Shown here: positions 6,487 through 12,443 of the stretch, in pieces
Position numbering within the stretch: the first letter of the stretch is position 1
Layout: every line of letters begins with the position of its first letter
NCBI GenBank assembly: GCA_041661585.1
Contig: JBAZUC010000016.1
Span: 1 to 14,511, forward strand
Length of the DNA stretch: 14,511 nucleotides
Reading direction: 5' to 3'
From: JAPLXD01 sp041661585
GTDB taxonomy: Bacteria; Patescibacteriota; Minisyncoccia; Moranbacterales; UBA11712
Made by a program: the position numbers and the translations under genes
The notes under the pieces: generated by a model
What the model saw: only the letters and a program-made list of their open reading frames with translations
Told to the model about the DNA's origin: nothing
Database searches by the model: none

Positions 6487-7575
6487 ATGCAATTTGCCGA
6501 CATCACAACTATTCCCGCTGCGATGGCAGCTCTCAAAATCTGGATAATCGGGACAGCCGCTTTTCTTTTGGCTATGGCATGGACGCCACTTCTTTCAAAA
6601 TTTTTGTACAAATACAAGATCGGCATAAAAATAAAAAACGAATCAGTTGATGGAAAAGAAGCGCCCGTATATCATTCTCTTCACAAAAACAAAAGCGGCA
6701 CTCCGACAATGGGCGGCGCACTGGTTTGGATCACTGTACTTTTTCTTGCGGCAATCTTTTATCTGATCCACCCGTTTTTTGAAGCAAAATTGATCACCCG
6801 GCTTGATTTTTTGAGCCGTTCCCAGACTTGGCTGCCTTTTTTTGCCTTGATAACAACGGCAATCGTGGGAGCTTTTGATGATATTTTCAGCGTGAAGGGC
6901 TGGGGAACCAACAAAGGCGGCGGCGTGAGGTTTTTGTATAGGTTCGGCTGGCTGCTTTTGATCGCGATCCTTGGTTCGCTTTGGTTCTATTTCAAATTGG
7001 ACCAAAATGCAATCCATATTCCGGGATTTGGCGATTTCCGGATCAACTTTTGGTATATTCCGTTCTTCATTTTTATTGTTCTGGCAACCGCCTTTTCTTC
7101 AAATGAGACGGACGGGCTTGATGGGTTGAATGGGGGAATATTACTCATTGCATTTGCGGTGTTCGGCGCGATTGCCTTCACTCAAAACAAGATTGACCTG
7201 GCCGCTTTTTGCAGTGCAATTTGTGGATCGCTTCTTGCATTTCTCTGGTTCAATATCCATCCGGCCAGATTTTTCATGGGCGATACAGGGGCTGTTTCTC
7301 TTGGAGCGACCTTGGCGGTCGTTGCGCTGATGACCAATTCCTCGCTGATCTTGCCTATTGTTTGTATAATATACGTAATCGAATCCTTGTCGGTTGGCGC
7401 ACAGCTTTTCTCGAAAAGATTTTTTGGACGGAAGATATTTCTTTCAACTCCGATTCATCACCATTTTGAAGCAATTGGCTGGCCAGAAACAAAGATCACG
7501 ATGCGCGCCTGGATCCTGACAGGCGTCGCCGCGGGAATGGGACTTGCCATCGGAATATTGGGCATGGGCAAGTAG
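6487..7575 (+). CDS. mraY: Phospho-N-acetylmuramoyl-pentapeptide-transferase (MraY)
   Basis: MraY transfers phospho-MurNAc-pentapeptide from the UDP precursor to undecaprenyl phosphate, making lipid I at the inner membrane face. From the ATG at 6487 it has 362 residues, the usual length, with about ten hydrophobic segments. Family motifs are in order: GTPTMGG (71-77), the magnesium-binding aspartate pair in AFDDIF (131-132), NETDGLDGLNGG (206-217), FNIHPARFFMGDTGAVSLG (255-273) and the HHH box PIHHHFEAIGWPE (322-334). The start at 6487 is preferred because GGAAA (6475-6479) lies 7 nt upstream, one of few SD-like sequences here. An in-frame ATG at 6469 overlapping dacA by 14 nt would add six residues. 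It sits next to a carboxypeptidase and glycolytic genes; no mur or fts neighbour is visible in the window. Confidence 0.95.
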   Translation: MQFADITTIPAAMAALKIWIIGTAAFLLAMAWTPLLSKFLYKYKIGIKIKNESVDGKEAPVYHSLHKNKSGTPTMGGALVWITVLFLAAIFYLIHPFFEAKLITRLDFLSRSQTWLPFFALITTAIVGAFDDIFSVKGWGTNKGGGVRFLYRFGWLLLIAILGSLWFYFKLDQNAIHIPGFGDFRINFWYIPFFIFIVLATAFSSNETDGLDGLNGGILLIAFAVFGAIAFTQNKIDLAAFCSAICGSLLAFLWFNIHPARFFMGDTGAVSLGATLAVVALMTNSSLILPIVCIIYVIESLSVGAQLFSKRFFGRKIFLSTPIHHHFEAIGWPETKITMRAWILTGVAAGMGLAIGILGMGK

Positions 7576-7701
7576 GCTACGAAATACTAATTTTGTACAA
7601 ATATACTAATCAATCAAATGCCAAAAATTATCTTATAATTAAGCCTGTGTCGTGCAAACAAATTTATTCGTATATTCGTAATTGATTCGTAGTTCGTAGC
7701 C
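7575..7701. repeat. 127-bp imperfect palindrome (MITE/REP-like) filling the mraY-pgk gap
   Basis: Left arm 7575-7614 and right arm 7662-7701 are inverted copies: 31 of 40 positions pair, including a perfect outer 9-bp pair GGCTACGAA (7575-7583) / TTCGTAGCC (7693-7701). The arms carry smaller repeats. ATACTAAT occurs twice on the left (7584-7591, 7603-7610), and TTCGTA occurs four times on the right (7667, 7675, 7686, 7693). A 10-bp palindrome TTTGTACAAA (7592-7601) lies in the left arm. The 47-nt centre holds a TATAAT box. The element starts on the last base of the mraY stop codon and ends 6 nt before the pgk ATG. It has no ORF, so a dispersed non-coding repeat is the likeliest reading; a long terminator-like stem or regulatory leader is possible. 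Confidence 0.6.
7634..7639 (+). promoter_or_regulatory. Candidate -10 box for the pgk-eno-gpmI cluster
   Basis: A perfect TATAAT lies in the centre of the palindromic element, about 70 nt before the pgk ATG. At the right distance upstream (7610-7617) there is no good -35 hexamer and no TG extension, so it is weaker than the other two promoters. The start would be near 7646, leaving a leader of about 60 nt made mostly of the element's right arm. Confidence 0.35.
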
Positions 7702-7707
7702 AAGTTT

Positions 7708-8751
7708 ATGAAATATCTCAAAGATATTGATTTCAAAAACAAAAGAGTGCTGCTTCGCACAGATTTCAATGTTCCTCTTGAAAACGGGCAGATATTGGAT
7801 GATTTTCGAATTCGCGAGTCTTTGCCGACGATCGAATATATTTTGAAACAAGACAAATCAAAAATCGTGATCATCTCGCATCTGGGCCGTCCGGAAGGAA
7901 AAATTGACCCGCAATATTCTCTCGAGCCCGTCGCGAAAAAATTGGGCGAATTGCTGGGTCGCGAAATAATTTTCATAAAAGACATTTTGAGTCCAGAGGG
8001 AGATTCATTAATCCAGTCTCTTGAAAGCGGCCAAGTCGCGCTTGCCCAAAACTTGCGATTTTATCCGCAAGAAGAAGCGGGAGATGAGCAATTCGCGATC
8101 GATCTTTGCCATCATTTCGGGGTATACGTCAACGACGCTTTCAGCGCCTCTCATCGCGCGCATAGTTCCATATCTCAAATAGCAAAATTTAAGCCGTCCT
8201 GTGCGGGACTCTTGATGCAAAAAGAGATTGCAGAACTGTCAAAAGCATTGAAGCCCTCCAAAAGGCCCTCTATCGCGATCATTGGCGGAGCAAAAATCGA
8301 AACAAAGATGCCGGTCATTGAGAATATGGCACGTACTTATGACGCGGTTCTCGTCGGAGGAAAAATTGCCGTGGAAGCGCAGGAACAAAAGTTGAAATTC
8401 AGCGAAAATGTTGTTTTTCCGGAAGATTATGTGGACGGGTCGCTCGATATCGGCCCCAAAACAGCCGAAAAATACGGCATGGCGATATCTTCCGCTTCAT
8501 TCCTTGTCTGGAACGGACCGATGGGAAAATTTGAAGATGAAAAATATATGGCCGGTTCGAAAACAGTTCTTGACGCTCTAAGCGGATCCGACGCCTGGAA
8601 GATCGCTGGCGGAGGCGAAACGCTCGAGCTTATCGACAAATATAGTATGGCCGGCAAATTCGATTTTCTCTCTTCCGGCGGAGGAGCAATGCTTGAATTT
8701 TTGAGCGGAACAAAATTGCCGGGAATTGAGGCACTGGAAAATAGTATTTAG
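7708..8751 (+). CDS. pgk: Phosphoglycerate kinase, compact form
   Basis: PGK transfers phosphate from 1,3-bisphosphoglycerate to ADP, a cytoplasmic ATP-yielding glycolytic step. Signatures are clear: RTDFNVP (17-23), DDFRIR with the probable catalytic Arg34, SHLGRP (57-62), NLRFYPQEEAGD, YVNDAFSASHRAHSS (140-154), IIGGAKIETK (191-200), DIGPKT (247-252), WNGPMGKFE (268-276), the nucleotide-binding GGGET (300-304) and the C-terminal SSGGGAMLEFLSGTKLPGIEAL. At 347 residues it is about 45-50 shorter than usual. The main shortening is after VGGKIA (216-221): the segment normally leading to the beta-strand before DIGPKT is reduced to some 25 residues. Catalytic motifs on both sides are intact, so it is probably active. 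It is the first gene of the energy cluster; eno follows after 19 nt. Confidence 0.96.
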   Translation: MKYLKDIDFKNKRVLLRTDFNVPLENGQILDDFRIRESLPTIEYILKQDKSKIVIISHLGRPEGKIDPQYSLEPVAKKLGELLGREIIFIKDILSPEGDSLIQSLESGQVALAQNLRFYPQEEAGDEQFAIDLCHHFGVYVNDAFSASHRAHSSISQIAKFKPSCAGLLMQKEIAELSKALKPSKRPSIAIIGGAKIETKMPVIENMARTYDAVLVGGKIAVEAQEQKLKFSENVVFPEDYVDGSLDIGPKTAEKYGMAISSASFLVWNGPMGKFEDEKYMAGSKTVLDALSGSDAWKIAGGGETLELIDKYSMAGKFDFLSSGGGAMLEFLSGTKLPGIEALENSI

Positions 8752-8770
8752 CATTTAGTATAAAAAATTT

Positions 8771-10015
8771 ATGACAAAAATTAAACAAATTTCAGCTCTT
8801 GAAATTCTGGACTCCCGCGGAAATCCGACGGTGAAAGCAACCGTTGTGGTGGACAACAATATTTTCGGTTTGGCGTCCGTTCCATCTGGAGCTTCGACGG
8901 GAAAATACGAAGCGCTGGAACTGCGCGACAACGACACGCGATATGGCGGATTGGGGGTTTTGAACGCGTGCGAGAACATCAACAAAAAAATCGCGAAAAA
9001 ACTGGCCGGATTTGACGCGCTTGACCAGAAAAAAATCGATTCGACGCTGATTGAAATCGACGGAACTAAAAACAAATCAAATTTGGGAGCCAATGCGATG
9101 CTGGCGGTTTCTCTTGCCACGGCCCGCGCTGCCGCCACGGCGCAAAACATGCCATTGTACAAATATTTAGCCAAAACATACGGCTTCAAAACCCAGAAAA
9201 AAATCCCGACTGCTTTTTTCAATATTTTGAACGGCGGAGCACACGCTGATTCCGGACTTTCCGTTCAAGAATTTCAAATTATTCCCGAGAAGTTCAAAAG
9301 TTTTTCGGAAAAATTGCGCGCGGCCAGTGAAATTGATCACCAATTGAAGAATCTGCTTGCCAATGCCGGCTATCCCACCGCTATTGGAGACGAGGGAGGT
9401 TTTGCGCCGAAACTCGACAGCCACAGCGACGCTTTTGAGTTTATAGACAAAGCAATCGATGCCGCGGGATACAAAGGAAAAGTTTCGCTCGGAATTGACG
9501 CGGCCGCGTCAAACTTCTTGAACAGCGAGCAAGAAACCTATACATTGAAACCGGAAAACACGACCCTTGATGCCGACCGGCTGATTGCGCTCTATCAGGA
9601 ATGGGCAAAAAAATACAATATCGTTTCGCTCGAAGACGGACTGGCGGAAGACGATTTTGAAAATTGGAAAAAGCTCAATGAAAAAATGGGAAAGAATATT
9701 TTGGTCATCGGCGATGATTTGCTCGCCACAAATACAGATCGCCTCAAAAAAGCCCTTTCTTTTTCAGCCGTGAACGCGGCAATCGTGAAACCAAACCAAA
9801 TCGGAACGCTTTCAGAAACAATGGAATTCATCAAACTTTGCCAGAAAAACAAAATCAAAACGATCGTTTCTCACCGCAGCGGCGAGACGGAAGACAGCTT
9901 CATCTCAGATCTCGCTGTCGCCGCCGGAGTGGAATTCGTCAAATTCGGCGCCCCCTGCCGCGGAGAAAGAACAGCAAAATACAATCGGCTCATGGAAATT
10001 GAAAAAGAAATATAA
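8771..10015 (+). CDS. eno: Enolase
   Basis: Enolase dehydrates 2-phosphoglycerate to phosphoenolpyruvate with two magnesium ions. The 414-residue protein has normal length and all key residues: substrate-loop SGAST (39-43), H158 in GGAHAD, Q167-E168, proton-relay E208 in GDEGG, metal ligands D243, E288 (SLEDG) and D315 (GDDL), catalytic base K340 (VKPNQIGT), S367-H368-R369-S370-GET and K391 before FGAPCRGER. In the VKFGAPCRGER stretch the Phe sits where the common form has Thr, and Gly where it has Ser; HADSGLSVQEF varies from the usual HADNxxDxQEF. These are mild changes. It follows pgk by 19 nt. Its stop overlaps the gpmI start in TAATG, so the next enzyme of the pathway, acting one step earlier, is translationally coupled. 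Confidence 0.97.
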   Translation: MTKIKQISALEILDSRGNPTVKATVVVDNNIFGLASVPSGASTGKYEALELRDNDTRYGGLGVLNACENINKKIAKKLAGFDALDQKKIDSTLIEIDGTKNKSNLGANAMLAVSLATARAAATAQNMPLYKYLAKTYGFKTQKKIPTAFFNILNGGAHADSGLSVQEFQIIPEKFKSFSEKLRAASEIDHQLKNLLANAGYPTAIGDEGGFAPKLDSHSDAFEFIDKAIDAAGYKGKVSLGIDAAASNFLNSEQETYTLKPENTTLDADRLIALYQEWAKKYNIVSLEDGLAEDDFENWKKLNEKMGKNILVIGDDLLATNTDRLKKALSFSAVNAAIVKPNQIGTLSETMEFIKLCQKNKIKTIVSHRSGETEDSFISDLAVAAGVEFVKFGAPCRGERTAKYNRLMEIEKEI

Positions 10016-11553
10016 TGAAAAAAACGAAGCCGACAATTTTGGCCATTTTGGATGGGTGGGGGATTGGAGCAAAAGATGATACGAACGCGATTTGGCTTGC
10101 CAAGACGCCGGTTTTTGATTGTTTATCCGAAAAATATCCGCACACTCAATTGAATGCGACCGGCACAGCTGTCGGACTCGACAATCACCAAACCAGCGGT
10201 TCGGAAACGGGACACATGAACATTGGCGCCGGGCGGATTGCTATTCAGGATTCGCGAAAAATTTCCGAAAGCATCAACACGGGAACCTTTTTTCACAACG
10301 CCGCGTTTCTGGGCGCAATCTCGCATATCAAAAAAAACAAATCCAATCTGCATCTCATGGGGCTTCTTGGAAATGCAGACAGTCCACATATGAATCCATA
10401 TCATCTGGAAGCGCTCTTGCTCTTTGCGAAACAAAATAATATCAAAAACGTTTTCATCCATTTTTTCACGGACGGACGCGATTCATACCCAAAAAGCGCC
10501 CTCGATCATCTCGCCGATTGGAAAAAAAGAATGAAACAGATCGGCGTTGGGAAAATTGCGAGCCTTGTCGGAAGATTTTATGCGATGGATCGCGCCAAAA
10601 ATTGGGATCGGCTCAAAATTGCCTATGGCCTTTTGGTGTCCGGCAAAGGGAAAAAATTCAAAAGCCCCGAAGACGCCGTCAGGTATTCCTATCAAAAAAA
10701 TTTGACTGATGAATACATCAAACCGTCGCTCATCGACGGCAAAGGACAAAAATTCGTCACCATCAATAATAATGATGCCGTTATTTTCTACAACCTTCGA
10801 TCCGACCGAGCGCGGCAATTTGCGAAACTCTTTGTTTTGAAAAAATCCCAAGAAACGCGGCTGCCAAACCCACGGCTCAAAAATCTCTACTTCGTTGCTA
10901 TGACAAACTTTGGCCCTGATCTTCCCGTGCATACCGCTTTTCAAGATCATCCGATCAACGGGACGTTGCCTTCAGCACTTGCAAAATTTTCCCAGCTTTA
11001 TGTCGCCGAAACCGAAAAATTCGCGCATATCACCTATTTTTTGAACGGAGGATACGCGGACGCGCTTGACGGCGAAGACCGCCTGATGATTCCGTCCCCG
11101 ATCACTGACAATTATGCTAAAATCCCCCGAATGTCCGCAGAAAAAATAACGCAAAAAGTTTTGGGATTTTTGAAAAAAGGAAAATATGATTTCACGGCCA
11201 TCAATTTCGCCAACGCTGATATGGTCGGACACACCGGCAACACGAAGGCCACAATCAAGGCCGTGGAAGTTGTTGACAAATGCCTTGGAAAAATATGGGA
11301 AATATTGCAAAAAAACAAGGGCAACTTGATCATCACGGCCGACCACGGCAATGCCGATTGTATGTGGGATAAATATGCGAAGCTCCCGATGACATTTCAT
11401 ACCAAAAATCCCGTTCCGCTTATCATTGCTTCAGAAAAATATAAAAAGAAAAAATTGGCCTCCGGAGGAGTGCTGGGCAATATAACTCCCACGATTTGTG
11501 ATATAATGAGAGTAGAGAAACTGAAAGAGATGTCAAAGAAAAGTTTATTATAA
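10015..11553 (+). CDS. gpmI: 2,3-bisphosphoglycerate-independent phosphoglycerate mutase
   Basis: This manganese-dependent alkaline-phosphatase-superfamily enzyme interconverts 3- and 2-phosphoglycerate through a phosphoserine intermediate. At 512 residues it has the usual length. The phosphatase-like domain has D13 in ILDGWG, nucleophile S63 in SGSETGHMNIGAGR, D402 and H406 in NADMVGHTG, D443-H444 in TADHGNAD, and H462 in FHTKNPVPLI. The inserted transferase domain (about 80-310) carries HFFTDGRDSYPKSA (149-162), GRFYAMDR (186-193) and NLRSDRARQ (260-268). The nucleophile loop reads GSETGH where most homologues have NSEVGH, keeping Ser and Glu. Its ATG shares bases with the eno stop (TAATG). 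It completes the PGK-mutase-enolase set; no cofactor-dependent mutase is seen in the window. Confidence 0.96.
   Translation: MKKTKPTILAILDGWGIGAKDDTNAIWLAKTPVFDCLSEKYPHTQLNATGTAVGLDNHQTSGSETGHMNIGAGRIAIQDSRKISESINTGTFFHNAAFLGAISHIKKNKSNLHLMGLLGNADSPHMNPYHLEALLLFAKQNNIKNVFIHFFTDGRDSYPKSALDHLADWKKRMKQIGVGKIASLVGRFYAMDRAKNWDRLKIAYGLLVSGKGKKFKSPEDAVRYSYQKNLTDEYIKPSLIDGKGQKFVTINNNDAVIFYNLRSDRARQFAKLFVLKKSQETRLPNPRLKNLYFVAMTNFGPDLPVHTAFQDHPINGTLPSALAKFSQLYVAETEKFAHITYFLNGGYADALDGEDRLMIPSPITDNYAKIPRMSAEKITQKVLGFLKKGKYDFTAINFANADMVGHTGNTKATIKAVEVVDKCLGKIWEILQKNKGNLIITADHGNADCMWDKYAKLPMTFHTKNPVPLIIASEKYKKKKLASGGVLGNITPTICDIMRVEKLKEMSKKSLL
11502..11507 (+). promoter_or_regulatory. Possible weak internal promoter (-10) ahead of the kinase/synthetase genes
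   Basis: A TATAAT with TG at 11499-11500 forms a TGnTATAAT extended -10 inside the 3' end of gpmI, about 57 nt before the next ATG. No convincing -35 is present, and the sequence also encodes Asp-Ile-Met, so it may be chance. Confidence 0.22.
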
Positions 11554-11563
11554 TTTTAAAATT

Positions 11564-11899
11564 ATGTACGACCTCATATCAATAGGCTCAATCACGAGGG
11601 ATATTTTTGTCCCCACTGATCGCGGAAAAATTTTCAAGACGCCAAAAGACAAGTTGGCACCGGAGTGGCTTGGTTTTGAGTTGGGTGAAAAAATTTGTGT
11701 GAATGAAGTGATCGAAACGAGCGGCGGCGTCGCCAACAACTTGTCGATTGGGACAAAAAAATTTGGACTGGAATCAGCGCCATTCGGGCCAATGAGTCCG
11801 GCGACTTCCGTCATACTTATCGACCAGAAGACGGGCGAACGGGTTGTTTTCTATCAAAAATCTTCCGGAACAACCAATCTCAATAATTGGGCAAAATGA
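11564..11899 (+). CDS. N-terminal fragment of PfkB-family kinase
   Basis: This 111-residue fragment begins YDLISIGSITRDIF, the first strand and substrate-site start of PfkB kinases. It continues through ETSGGVANNLSIGTKKFGLESAPFGP (the GGxxxN sugar-binding motif) and ends with SVILIDQKTGERVVFYQKSSG, the lid region. The usual helix and strand between PFGP and the TSVILID strand are absent. It lacks the ATP site and catalytic Asp and cannot work alone. It starts 10 nt after gpmI, within a 16-bp A/T palindrome (11550-11565). Confidence 0.6.
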   Translation: MYDLISIGSITRDIFVPTDRGKIFKTPKDKLAPEWLGFELGEKICVNEVIETSGGVANNLSIGTKKFGLESAPFGPMSPATSVILIDQKTGERVVFYQKSSGTTNLNNWAK

Positions 11900-12441
11900 A
11901 GACCAAATGGCTGTCGGTTTCATCGCTTACCGGAAAATGGACGAAACAAGCCAACCAAATATTAAATTATATTTCCAAAAGCAAAGCCAGCCTGATTCTT
12001 TTGCCTAGCACCAGCCAAATCCGGGATGATTTTCCGAATCTCAAGAGATTATCGAAAGTCGCGAAAATATTGATTTTGAACCGCAATGAAGCATTGGAAA
12101 TCGCGTCGAAATTGAAAAATAAAGCTGAAGATATCAAAGATTTGTTCAAGTTTCTTCACAATCTCGGGCCTGAAATTGTTTGCGTCACGGACGGCACAAA
12201 AGGCGCTTATTGCTCCGACAGCAAAAAGGTGTACTATTCTCCAATCAAAAAAGTCAAAACCGTCGATGCTACTGGCGCGGGCGACGCTTTCGCCAGTGGA
12301 TTTTTGGGATTTTATCTCAAGGGCGGCGACATCAAAAACAGCCTCCGCGCCGGAATCGTGAATAGCGCAAGCGTCGTTCAATATATCGGGACGACAAAGG
12401 GACTGCTGACGAAGAAAGAAATATTGTCAAAAATGAAATAA
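11896..12441 (+). CDS. C-terminal fragment of PfkB-family kinase (catalytic half)
   Basis: This 181-residue frame from the ATG at 11896 (a TTG at 11887 is also in frame) overlaps the previous stop as ATGA. It carries KTKWLSVSSLTGKW, ILILNRNEALEI, the strand VCVTDGTKGAYC and the PfkB signature TVDATGAGDAFASGFLG. In that signature the second Asp, about residue 130 from this ATG, is the catalytic base. It lacks the N-terminal sugar-binding half. The next gene starts 2 nt after its stop. Confidence 0.6.
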   Translation: MKTKWLSVSSLTGKWTKQANQILNYISKSKASLILLPSTSQIRDDFPNLKRLSKVAKILILNRNEALEIASKLKNKAEDIKDLFKFLHNLGPEIVCVTDGTKGAYCSDSKKVYYSPIKKVKTVDATGAGDAFASGFLGFYLKGGDIKNSLRAGIVNSASVVQYIGTTKGLLTKKEILSKMK

Positions 12442-12443
12442 TT

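Larger units (their letters stand above)
11564..12441 (+). pseudogene. PfkB/ribokinase-family sugar kinase, disrupted by a frameshift and probable internal deletion
   Basis: Two consecutive reading frames make up one ribokinase-fold (PfkB family) kinase, which would phosphorylate a sugar or nucleoside with ATP. The 5' frame (11564-11899) holds the N-terminal glycine-rich part and the 3' frame (11896-12441) holds the ATP site with DATGAGD. The 3' frame is closed upstream by TAA at 11884-11886 and the 5' frame ends at TGA 11897-11899. The shift therefore lies within about 13 nt containing GGG and AAAA. One extra A in the A-run would give an unbroken protein of about 292 residues. Relative to the family, some 30-35 residues are also missing between APFGPM and PATSVILID. 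Two lesions favour a decaying gene over a single sequencing error, though ATGA overlap or frameshifting could still yield product. It sits between gpmI and an acyl-CoA synthetase gene. Confidence 0.72.

Noticed and set aside
6147..6626. Minus-strand open frame of 159 codons across the dacA-mraY junction
   Set aside because: Antisense to two well-supported genes, with no promoter or motif of its own.
7365..7370. TATAAT inside mraY
   Set aside because: No -35 at a usable distance and no nearby downstream gene start; it encodes part of the Val-Cys-Ile-Ile-Tyr membrane segment.
10483..10950. Minus-strand open frame of 155 codons
   Set aside because: Antisense to the transferase domain of gpmI, with no domain seen.
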